Shown: piece after piece, positions 56,369-64,000 of the stretch
Layout: each line of letters begins with the position of its first letter
Numbering within the stretch: position 1 is the first letter of the stretch
NCBI GenBank assembly: GCA_947497475.1
Contig: CANMGS010000002.1
Coordinates: 620,001 to 684,000, forward strand
DNA: 64,000 bases
Reading direction: 5' to 3'
Origin: an uncultured Amylibacter sp.
Lineage (GTDB): Bacteria; Pseudomonadota; Alphaproteobacteria; Rhodobacterales; Rhodobacteraceae
The notes under the pieces: model-generated
Seen by the model: the letters and a program-made list of their open reading frames with translations, nothing else
What the model was told of the DNA's origin: nothing
Database searches by the model: none
Program-made: the position numbers and the translations under genes

Positions 56369-56713
56369 ATGCCAGACCACTTTGCCCCCTTACCTGAACC
56401 ACCTTATTACGCTGTGATCTTTACCAATCAACGCACAGACTTTGACGCGGGTTATGCAGCAATGGCAGAAAAGATGGTGGAAATGGCAGCGCAACAACCA
56501 GGGTTTATAGGTGTCGAAAGTACTCGTGATGAGGCTGGTTTAGGCATCACTGTTAGTTACTGGAAAGATGAGCAGTCATTATTAGCATGGAAAGCTGTGG
56601 CGGAGCACGCATTTGCGCAAAAGATGGGGCGTGAAAAATGGTATGAGTATTATATTACTCGTATTGCGAAGGTAGAGCGCCACTATGCCGGACCAGAAGG
56701 ACGCGGTGGTTAG
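56369..56713 (+). CDS. Antibiotic biosynthesis monooxygenase-fold protein
   Basis: QQPGFIGVESTRDEAGLGITVSYWKDEQSLLAWK. Confidence 0.88.
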   Translation: MPDHFAPLPEPPYYAVIFTNQRTDFDAGYAAMAEKMVEMAAQQPGFIGVESTRDEAGLGITVSYWKDEQSLLAWKAVAEHAFAQKMGREKWYEYYITRIAKVERHYAGPEGRGG

Positions 56714-57045
56714 TCTGTATAGTCACCAACATCGATAGTGCCGTTTTTGGCGATAAAGCGCACTTTGGTTCCTTCTGAATTTGCTTCAACATCATAACAG
56801 ACCCATGTCACAGCTGGAGGCCAAACAGAGCAATATTGGTTGTTCTCTGCACGCCATTCACCGTGTGTCACTATTTGAGTTTCATAGATTGTACGACCGT
56901 CTGCAAAAAACTTTTGAATGGGATAGCCATATTTGAGGGTTTTGTCGCTAAGAGCCGCTTCAATGCCTTCATTTGACAATTTTTGCCATGTTTCGGCAGA
57001 GGACATGCTGGCGATAAACATGAATATAGTGATCAAACGTAGCAT
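56710..57045 (-). CDS. Hypothetical exported protein
   Basis: Signal-like N-terminus MLRLITIFMFIASMSSA; 3' end overlaps the ABM gene by 4 nt. Confidence 0.7.
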   Translation of the reverse strand: MLRLITIFMFIASMSSAETWQKLSNEGIEAALSDKTLKYGYPIQKFFADGRTIYETQIVTHGEWRAENNQYCSVWPPAVTWVCYDVEANSEGTKVRFIAKNGTIDVGDYTD

Positions 57046-57126
57046 AGTTGCCCCCTGTCCTTGCGTCTTAAGTCGCATCAGTTTATGAGGCACCCGACAC
57101 TCCTACAACCATAAAAAGGTCCTGCC

Positions 57127-58428
57127 ATGATCCCTCGTTATTCTCGTCCAGAAATGGTCGCTATTTTCTCACCAGAAAGCAAATTCCGTATCTGGTATGA
57201 AATCGAAGCACACGCATGTGATGCAATGGCAGACTTAGGTGTAATCCCGCGCGAGAATGCTGATGCGGTTTGGAAAGCCAAGGACGTAGAATTTGATGTG
57301 GCGCGCATTGACGAAATAGAAGCGGTTACAAAACATGATGTAATTGCTTTTTTAACGCATTTGGCTGAACATGTAGGCAGCGAAGAAGCACGGTTTGTGC
57401 ATCAAGGGATGACATCATCAGATGTATTGGACACATGTTTTAATGTTCAGTTGGTGCGTGCGTCTGACATTCTGATCAAAGGCATGGAAGATTTGCTGGA
57501 AGCGCTTAAGCGCCGCGCGATGGAACACAAGATGACTGTGCGTATTGGTCGTTCGCACGGCATTCATGCCGAGCCAACAACTATGGGTCTGACATTTGCA
57601 CGTTTCTATGCGGAAATGGATCGTAACCTTAATCGTTTGAAGAAAGCACGTATGGAAATTGCGACAGGTGCGATTTCTGGTGCGGTTGGTACATTCGCAA
57701 ATATCGACCCTGCTGTTGAAGAACATGTTTGTGCAAAACTTGGTCTTGAACCAGAACCGATCAGTACACAGGTTATTCCACGCGACCGCCATGCTGCATT
57801 CTTTGCAGCATTAGGTGTTGTTGGGTCATCTATTGAGAATATCGCAGTAGAAATTCGCCATATGCAGCGCACAGAGGTTTTGGAAGCTGAAGAGTTTTTC
57901 AGCAAGGGTCAAAAAGGCTCGTCTGCAATGCCACACAAACGCAACCCTGTTTTGTCTGAAAACCTAACAGGTTTGGCGCGTTTGGTGCGTATGGCCGTTG
58001 TGCCTGCGATGGAAAACGTAGCGCTTTGGCATGAGCGCGATATTTCACACTCTTCTGTTGAGCGTAATATTGGCCCAGACACATGTGTGACTTTAGATTT
58101 TGCTTTGGCACGTTTGACAGGTTTGGTTGATAAATTGGTTATCTATCCTGACAACATGCTTGCTAACATGAATAAGTTCCGTGGTTTGGTAATGTCACAA
58201 CGCGTTCTACTAGCTTTGACACAAGCAGGCGTAAGTCGTGAAGATAGCTATAAACTGGTTCAGCGCAATGCAATGAAAGTTTGGGAAGAAGGTAAAGACT
58301 TTAAAACCGAGCTTTTAGGTGACGATGATGTATTGAAAGCATTGAGTGCTGAAGAAATCGAAGAGAAATTTGATCTGGGCTATCACACGAAGCATGTTGA
58401 TACGATTTTCAAGCGTGTATTCGGATAA
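57127..58428 (+). CDS. purB: Adenylosuccinate lyase
   Basis: TSSDVLDTC, GRSHGIHAEPTTMG, KGSSAMPHKRNP. Confidence 0.97.
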   Translation: MIPRYSRPEMVAIFSPESKFRIWYEIEAHACDAMADLGVIPRENADAVWKAKDVEFDVARIDEIEAVTKHDVIAFLTHLAEHVGSEEARFVHQGMTSSDVLDTCFNVQLVRASDILIKGMEDLLEALKRRAMEHKMTVRIGRSHGIHAEPTTMGLTFARFYAEMDRNLNRLKKARMEIATGAISGAVGTFANIDPAVEEHVCAKLGLEPEPISTQVIPRDRHAAFFAALGVVGSSIENIAVEIRHMQRTEVLEAEEFFSKGQKGSSAMPHKRNPVLSENLTGLARLVRMAVVPAMENVALWHERDISHSSVERNIGPDTCVTLDFALARLTGLVDKLVIYPDNMLANMNKFRGLVMSQRVLLALTQAGVSREDSYKLVQRNAMKVWEEGKDFKTELLGDDDVLKALSAEEIEEKFDLGYHTKHVDTIFKRVFG

Positions 58429-58540
58429 TTGATTCTGAAAAGACGAAAATTATTTTCGTCTAATGTGAAAGTTAAGTTTGAAATCATTGCACCAAATATG
58501 CAAAAAAAGCGATTAAGACTAACTTTTGGGTAGTTATTTT

Positions 58541-58572
58541 AAAAAAGAGTGACTATTGTCACTCTTTTTTTT
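58541..58572 (+). terminator. Rho-independent terminator downstream of purB
   Basis: AAAAAAGAGTGAC TATT GTCACTC TTTTTTTT. Confidence 0.8.
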
Positions 58573-58766
58573 GTGACCTAAGGTAATAATAATTTTACTA
58601 TTTCAATAATTATTTTTCTGATCGATGTAACGGAAGATAATTTACTACCTCGCGGTGTTGTTGTCTTACGTGGTGAATAGAGCTCCAGCAGGAATGCGTG
58701 TACTGTTTATGTCGATCTTTTTGTTAGATTATATCAAGGCCTCAGATTTTTCTGAGGCCTTTTTTA
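58573..58766 (+). ncRNA. Candidate intergenic small RNA
   Basis: No convincing ORF; lies after the purB terminator and ends in a second + strand intrinsic terminator. Confidence 0.35.
58736..58766 (+). terminator. Rho-independent terminator, plus orientation
   Basis: AAGGCCTCAGA TTTT TCTGAGGCCTT TTTTATAT. Confidence 0.8.
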
Positions 58767-58769
58767 TAT

Positions 58770-59084
58770 TTATTGTTCGTTCATAATTTCGTTTTTTGCA
58801 GTTCTCATAAACTCGGACATCTTTGTGCGTAGCTCATTTTCATCTACGCGATCACCTAAGTCACCATTAAGTTTGCGGAAGACATCTTCATCACCTGGTT
58901 CTTCAAGGTTCGCATTGACAACAGTTGCAGCATAAGTTTGCACTTCAACACCTGTTTTTCCAAGAATTTTTGCCGCCCATAGACCGAGCATTTTATTCCG
59001 TCTTGCCTCTGCGTTGAACTGCATTTCCGCATCATGTGCGAACTTTGCCTCAAATGCATGTTCACGTTCATCAAATGTTGTCAA
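58770..59084 (-). CDS. DUF1476 family protein (F1-ATPase inhibitor zeta subunit-like)
   Basis: MTTFDEREHAFEAKFAHDAEMQFNAEARRNKMLGLWAAKILG. Confidence 0.9.
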   Translation of the reverse strand: MTTFDEREHAFEAKFAHDAEMQFNAEARRNKMLGLWAAKILGKTGVEVQTYAATVVNANLEEPGDEDVFRKLNGDLGDRVDENELRTKMSEFMRTAKNEIMNEQ

Positions 59085-59117
59085 TTTAGCCTCCTGTAAA
59101 ATTACTTTATATTAGAC

Positions 59118-59238
59118 ATGTGGGGTGCAAATATCACTTTGCAAGACCACTAAGGAATAGCCTTGCTGGTCGGCAAGGGACAGCTTATAGAGTGCATACG
59201 GTAAGGGGCTATGTGAGTCCCCCACCCCATATATGGAG
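59118..59238 (+). promoter_or_regulatory. Structured 5' leader of purC; candidate RNA regulatory element
   Basis: 10-bp closing helix (59118-59127 with 59223-59232, one G-U), internal hairpins and mutually exclusive pairings, ending beside GGAG (59235-59238). Confidence 0.5.
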
Positions 59239-59244
59239 ACCCCG

Positions 59245-59997
59245 ATGGCCAAGGGCGCAAAAATATACGAAGGCAAAGCCAAGACGCTTTACGAAGGTCC
59301 AGAGCCTGGGACAATCATTCAATACTTCAAAGACGACGCAACTGCATTCAACGCAGAGAAAAAAGACGTTATTGATGGCAAAGGTGCGCTGAACAACCGT
59401 TTTTCTGAACACTTTATGCAAGGTTTGGAAAGCATTGGTCTGCCGACACATTTTATCAAACGTTTGAATATGCGCGAACAATTGGTCAAACGCGTTGATA
59501 TCGTTCCTTTGGAAGTCATCGTTCGTAATGTTGCCGCTGGCAGCATGTCAAAACGTTTGGGGATTGAAGAAGGCACTAAACTGAACCGCCCATTGGTTGA
59601 GTTCAGTTATAAAGACGACAGTCTTGGTGATCCATTGGTTGCAGAGGAACATATCCTTGCGCTTGAATGGGCGACACAGCGTGAATTGGATGAAATGATT
59701 GCAATGGCGCTACGTGTGAATGATTTCCTATCTGGAACAATGCACGCTGTTGGTATCAAATTGGTTGATTTCAAAATCGAAATTGGCCGCCTGACTGAAA
59801 ATGATTACCAACAACTCGTTATCGCAGATGAAATCAGCCCAGATAGCTGTCGTTTATGGGATATCGAGACTGGTCAAAAACTAGATAAAGATGTGTTCCG
59901 TCGTGATTTGGGCAACCTTACTGATGCCTATTCCGAAGTTGCACGCCGTTTGGGGTTACTCCCGAAAAACACAACCACACCTAAACTTGTAAAATAA
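59245..59997 (+). CDS. purC: SAICAR synthetase
   Basis: [43 protein letters not shown]; start at [10 protein letters not shown]. Confidence 0.97.
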   Translation: MAKGAKIYEGKAKTLYEGPEPGTIIQYFKDDATAFNAEKKDVIDGKGALNNRFSEHFMQGLESIGLPTHFIKRLNMREQLVKRVDIVPLEVIVRNVAAGSMSKRLGIEEGTKLNRPLVEFSYKDDSLGDPLVAEEHILALEWATQRELDEMIAMALRVNDFLSGTMHAVGIKLVDFKIEIGRLTENDYQQLVIADEISPDSCRLWDIETGQKLDKDVFRRDLGNLTDAYSEVARRLGLLPKNTTTPKLVK

Positions 59998-60009
59998 GAG
60001 GCAAGACCG

Positions 60010-60249
60010 ATGAAAGCACGCGTACATGTGACCCTAAAAAATGGTGTTCTAGATCCTCAGGGGGCGGCCGTGCGCCACTCGTTGAGAGCTTTGGGATTTG
60101 ATGGTGTTGAAAAAGTACGCCAAGGTAAAATCATCGAAATGGAATTGACGGAAACAGATGCTGCTAAAGCAGAAGAACAAGTCAAAGCGATGTGTGAAAA
60201 GCTTTTGGCAAATACAGTGATCGAAGACTACGCAGTGGAAATTCTATAA
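60010..60249 (+). CDS. purS: FGAM synthase subunit PurS
   Basis: 79 aa; VTLKNGVLDPQGAAVRHSLRALGF; between purC and purQ. Confidence 0.96.
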   Translation: MKARVHVTLKNGVLDPQGAAVRHSLRALGFDGVEKVRQGKIIEMELTETDAAKAEEQVKAMCEKLLANTVIEDYAVEIL

Positions 60250-60926
60250 TGCGCGCAGCAGTTATCCAATTCCCCGGCTCTAACTGTGACCGCGACCTTG
60301 CTGTCGCTTTTGACAAGGTTTCTGGTCACAATAAACAAACACAAATGGTTTGGCACAAAGAAAGCAGCCTGCCACAAGGTTTGGATGTGATCGGCATCCC
60401 AGGTGGGTTCTCTTTTGGGGATTACCTGCGGTGTGGTGCGATTGCAGCGCGTTCACCAATTATGCGCTCTGTTGTCGATTTTGCTAACAAAGGTGGGTAT
60501 GTGGTTGGCATTTGTAACGGCTTTCAGGTTTTGACTGAAAGTGGTTTGTTACCAGGTGTTTTGATGCGTAATGCACAGCTGAAATTCGTCTGTAAGGATG
60601 TTGGTCTTAAGGTCGAAACAACAGACTCTATTTTTACGAATGAGCATAAAAAAGGTGATGTTGTCACCTACCCCGTTGCACATCACGAAGGCAATTATAC
60701 GGCTGATGCAGAAACCCTAAAAACACTGCATGGCGAAGATCGCGTTGCTTACACATATACGAATAATCCAAACGGTGCGATGGACGATATTGCGGGTATT
60801 CTGTCAGAGAACCGTCGAGTTTTGGGAATGATGCCACACCCAGAACGCCTAAATGACCCTGAATTAGGTGGCGTTGATGGTTCTAAGTTGTTTGAAAGCA
60901 TCGCTGGATCGCTTGTTTCCGCTTAA
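60249..60926 (+). CDS. purQ: FGAM synthase subunit PurQ
   Basis: AAVIQFPGSNCDRD, GGFSFGDYLRCGAIA, GICNGFQVL, MMPHPER. Confidence 0.97.
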   Translation: MRAAVIQFPGSNCDRDLAVAFDKVSGHNKQTQMVWHKESSLPQGLDVIGIPGGFSFGDYLRCGAIAARSPIMRSVVDFANKGGYVVGICNGFQVLTESGLLPGVLMRNAQLKFVCKDVGLKVETTDSIFTNEHKKGDVVTYPVAHHEGNYTADAETLKTLHGEDRVAYTYTNNPNGAMDDIAGILSENRRVLGMMPHPERLNDPELGGVDGSKLFESIAGSLVSA

Positions 60927-60986
60927 AGTGATGTCAGCACCTGCATTTTACTTGAGCGTGAAGCGCACTGCGCTTACACTTTCATA

Positions 60987-62747
60987 ATGGCAACAGATAC
61001 AACACTTTCATCTGTAAATTCGAGACGTACAAATCTATTTATGCGATTTGGAGTCTTATTTATAATTTTAACGGCTTTTGCCGTTATGTTCTTAAGCAAC
61101 TTATATTTCACAGAACGTTTTACACAAAGCACACGCGCTAATGCTGAACGGCAGCTCTCGTTATATAGCGGCCGTATTATCAGTGATTTACAACGTAGCT
61201 CAGTGGTTCCCTTGCTATTATCGCGTGATACAACGCTAATTGCAGCGCTAAATAGCTCTGATTTCGTATCGTCTTCACAAAGATTAATCAGTTACCAAGA
61301 TGATATTGGTGCAAAGAATATATTTCTATTAAGTGCCGAAGGTCGCGTTGTAGCAACCAGCAATAGGCAGCAACTTGGGAGCTTTTTGAACGACAAACCA
61401 GTTTTCGTATCTGCCGTACGCGCCAGCGATACTGTTTTTACCAGCTTTGAAAACGACAGTGGTGGGACATCATATTATTTCTCTCGTCGTGTCCAAAGCG
61501 CTAGTCAGACGGTTGGTATCATTGTTGTCGAAGTGGATTTAGATGGCCTATTTGATACATGGTCTAAAAATGATGCAACTTTGATTGTTACGAATAGCGA
61601 AGGTACGATTTTACTTTCAACAGAACGTCAATTTCAAAATCAAACTTTAGCCGAAGCTTTATCAAACCAACCCGTTCTATCTACAATGGAACGTGCTTTA
61701 CGTGCGACTGGTGAATGGTCTGGATCCGTTGCTGACGCTTATATACGTGGACAACCTTTATTCCGTATTGATGAAAAGGTCCCCTTCCAAGGTTGGAATA
61801 TTGTATATCTTGCATCATTCGAAAGCATACGCGCACGTGTGAACGGTATCCTTGCATTGGAAATCATGGGCTATGCGATGGTGCTTGCCGTGATGTTCTA
61901 TATTTTGTCTAAGCGCGCAATGCGTAAGTCTTTTGTATTCCAAGCTGAATCTGCTGAGTTACGGGCCTTGAATGATCAACTGACACTTGAAATATCACAA
62001 CGTGAGGAAGCAGAGCGAAACCTACAAGTTGCAGAACAAAGTTTAGCGCAGAGTTCAAAATTGGCAGCTTTAGGTGAAATGTCTGCAGCTGTTAGTCACG
62101 AATTGAACCAACCACTTGCTGCTATGCGCACATATTTGGCTGGAGCAAAATTGCTGTTAAAGCGCCGCCGTCCAGAAGAAGCCATTGGTAGTTTTCAACG
62201 TATCGATGATTTGATTGAACGTATGGGTGCTATAACACGACAGTTAAAATCATATGCGCGTAAAGGTGAGGATGACCTGCAAGAAGTCGATCTGCGTAAA
62301 GCGGTTCAAGGCAGCATGTCTATGATGTCTCCACAGCTTAATCAGCTTGAAATTGAGATTACAGAGACCATGCCAAAGGCCCCTGTTATGGTTTTGGGCG
62401 ATATGGTGCGCATTGAACAAGTGATTGTGAACCTTCTGCGGAACGCTATTGATTCTATGAAACTACAAGGCGATCGTCATCTGGATATTTTACTGGTTGC
62501 TGGCGACATGGCGAAATTATCTATTAAAGACAATGGGCCGGGCATTGAAAACTTGGATAATTTGTTTGAGCCGTTCTATACCACAAAGCAACCAGGCGAC
62601 GGTGTTGGGCTTGGTTTGGCTATTTCTTCTGGGATTGCGAATGATTTAGGTGGGCGACTTCTCGCTCGAAATGTAAACCCACGTGGTGCAGTGTTTGAGT
62701 TCCAAATTCCTATGATTAAACAAGAGACTGTAAAAGCGGCGGAGTAA
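60987..62747 (+). CDS. dctB: Sensor histidine kinase, DctB-type
   Basis: Periplasmic sensor region between TMs, H-box SAAVSHELNQPLAAMRTYL, N/G boxes NLLRNAIDSM and GPGIENL / GVGLGLAIS. Confidence 0.85.
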   Translation: MATDTTLSSVNSRRTNLFMRFGVLFIILTAFAVMFLSNLYFTERFTQSTRANAERQLSLYSGRIISDLQRSSVVPLLLSRDTTLIAALNSSDFVSSSQRLISYQDDIGAKNIFLLSAEGRVVATSNRQQLGSFLNDKPVFVSAVRASDTVFTSFENDSGGTSYYFSRRVQSASQTVGIIVVEVDLDGLFDTWSKNDATLIVTNSEGTILLSTERQFQNQTLAEALSNQPVLSTMERALRATGEWSGSVADAYIRGQPLFRIDEKVPFQGWNIVYLASFESIRARVNGILALEIMGYAMVLAVMFYILSKRAMRKSFVFQAESAELRALNDQLTLEISQREEAERNLQVAEQSLAQSSKLAALGEMSAAVSHELNQPLAAMRTYLAGAKLLLKRRRPEEAIGSFQRIDDLIERMGAITRQLKSYARKGEDDLQEVDLRKAVQGSMSMMSPQLNQLEIEITETMPKAPVMVLGDMVRIEQVIVNLLRNAIDSMKLQGDRHLDILLVAGDMAKLSIKDNGPGIENLDNLFEPFYTTKQPGDGVGLGLAISSGIANDLGGRLLARNVNPRGAVFEFQIPMIKQETVKAAE

Positions 62748-62754
62748 TAGCCAA

Positions 62755-64000
62755 ATGGCAGAGCAAATGACGATAGCAATTGTCGACGATGAACAAGACA
62801 TGCGCGAGAGTATCTCACAATGGTTAACCCTATCGGGATACAGAACAGTCACCTATCCTAGTGCGGTTCATGCACTTAAGGAAATTGACGCAGATTTTCC
62901 AGGTATCATCATTTCCGATGTTCGGATGCCTGAAATAGACGGCATTCAATTTCTAAAGAAAATACAGAGCATTGATAACACACTTCCGATGATCATGATC
63001 ACGGGACACGGCGATGTGTCTATGGCTGTAGAAGCGATGCGCATTGGCGCATATGACTTTCTTGAAAAGCCATTTAACCCAGAACGCATGGCAGAGTTGG
63101 CTAAACGTGCGGTACAAACACGCCGTTTACAGTTAGATAACCGGACTTTACGCCGTGAATTGTCTGATGGAACAGTTCTGTTGCGGAAACTGATGGGAAC
63201 TAGCCCCGTTATGGAACGGTTGCGCGAAGACATCTTGGATTTGGCACAAGCTGATGGTCATATCTTAATTTCTGGTGAAACAGGAACAGGCAAAAGCTTG
63301 ATTGCACATGCGTTACACGCTTGTGGATCGCGCCAAGGTAAGAAGTTCATCACAGTAAACTGTGCGGCTTATACAGAGGATGAATTGGCTAAACGCTTGT
63401 TCGGCCCTAACGAAGATGCGACACCGTTTCTAGAGGCATCTTTAGGCGGCACATTATGCCTTGAGGATATTGAATCTCTACCTGCATCTATTCAGGCAAA
63501 ACTATTGAGTTCGATTACAGAACACGATCGTGGTGAAGTTTCGCAACTGCGAATAATTGCAATTTCAAACGAACCTGATCCGAATAAATCACTGGATGAT
63601 ACAATCCGCCAAGACTTGTATTTCCGTTTGGCGGCAATGCAGATCACCCCTCCTCCATTGCGTCAGCGTGGTGAGGATATTTTGACTTTATTCACGCGTT
63701 ATGCTGAAAACTTTGCGGATGAATATGGTTGTGACCAACCTGAGGTTTCGGCAGAGGATGCAGCGAAGTTATTACAAGCACCTTGGCCTGGTAATATTCG
63801 TCAATTGATCAATTTAGCGGAACGTGCTGTGCTACAAAGCCGCCGTGGTAGTTATTCAATTTCCAGCCTGTTGATGGCAGATGGCGATCAGGAGACACCT
63901 GAGGTAATTGAAGACGGTAAACCATTGAAAGAGCACGTAGAAGCCTTTGAACGTATGCTGATCGATAACACCATGCGCCGTCACAAAGGCTCTATTCAAT
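62755..64000 (+). CDS. dctD: DctD-type NtrC-family response regulator, truncated by the window edge
   Basis: Receiver MTIAIVDDEQDMRES...ISDVRMPEIDGIQFL plus AAA+ (Walker A GETGTGKS); no stop before 64000. GAFTGA loop missing. Confidence 0.85.
   Translation, partial: MAEQMTIAIVDDEQDMRESISQWLTLSGYRTVTYPSAVHALKEIDADFPGIIISDVRMPEIDGIQFLKKIQSIDNTLPMIMITGHGDVSMAVEAMRIGAYDFLEKPFNPERMAELAKRAVQTRRLQLDNRTLRRELSDGTVLLRKLMGTSPVMERLREDILDLAQADGHILISGETGTGKSLIAHALHACGSRQGKKFITVNCAAYTEDELAKRLFGPNEDATPFLEASLGGTLCLEDIESLPASIQAKLLSSITEHDRGEVSQLRIIAISNEPDPNKSLDDTIRQDLYFRLAAMQITPPPLRQRGEDILTLFTRYAENFADEYGCDQPEVSAEDAAKLLQAPWPGNIRQLINLAERAVLQSRRGSYSISSLLMADGDQETPEVIEDGKPLKEHVEAFERMLIDNTMRRHKGSIQ

Noticed and set aside
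58699-58791. 30-aa plus-strand ORF beginning ATGCGTGTACTG
   Set aside because: AGGA directly abuts the ATG with no spacing, and the frame runs through a strong terminator.
59101-59232. purC leader as 6S RNA, SRP RNA or a known riboswitch
   Set aside because: SRP core (GGAAG/AGCAG) absent, length and branched pairing do not fit 6S, and I could not find conserved cores of known riboswitches; kept only as an unclassified structured leader.

Overview
This window looks like an ordinary chromosomal segment from a Rhodobacterales-like alphaproteobacterium. That placement is inferred from CtrA+SciP, the DUF1476 ATPase zeta subunit, the suf layout with Yip1-like proteins, and GTTC-N7-GTTC SOS boxes. 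Gene content is mostly housekeeping: a suf Fe-S operon, tyrS, two cyclophilins, coaD, mmsA/mmsB, uvrA, ssb, gyrA, trmFO, gluQ, hisI, recG-ligA-ctrA-sciP, mnmA, glnE, an lpx/bamA/rseP/dxr/cdsA/uppS/frr/pyrH block, miaA, purB, purC-purS-purQ, and a dctB/dctD-type two-component pair cut by the right edge. I saw no rRNA, tRNA, CRISPR array or intact mobile element. The most interesting signals are mainly outside the supplied ORF track. (1) An unlisted 39-aa single-TM ORF (28519-28638, minus) has a canonical alphaproteobacterial LexA-type box (GTTC-N7-GTTC) at nearly the same distance and orientation as one upstream of uvrA, plus a nested palindrome in its leader and its own terminator; it is a candidate SOS-induced small membrane protein. 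(2) A compact, apparently structured RNA leader abuts the purC Shine-Dalgarno, with a 10-bp closing helix and mutually exclusive internal pairings. (3) The DctD-like regulator lacks the GAFTGA sigma54 loop. (4) A perfect 21-bp Irr/ICE-like palindrome and a second inverted repeat lie upstream of iscR-suf. (5) A non-coding plus-strand interval between two terminators downstream of purB is an sRNA candidate. All product names come from reading the translations by eye; no database search was run.
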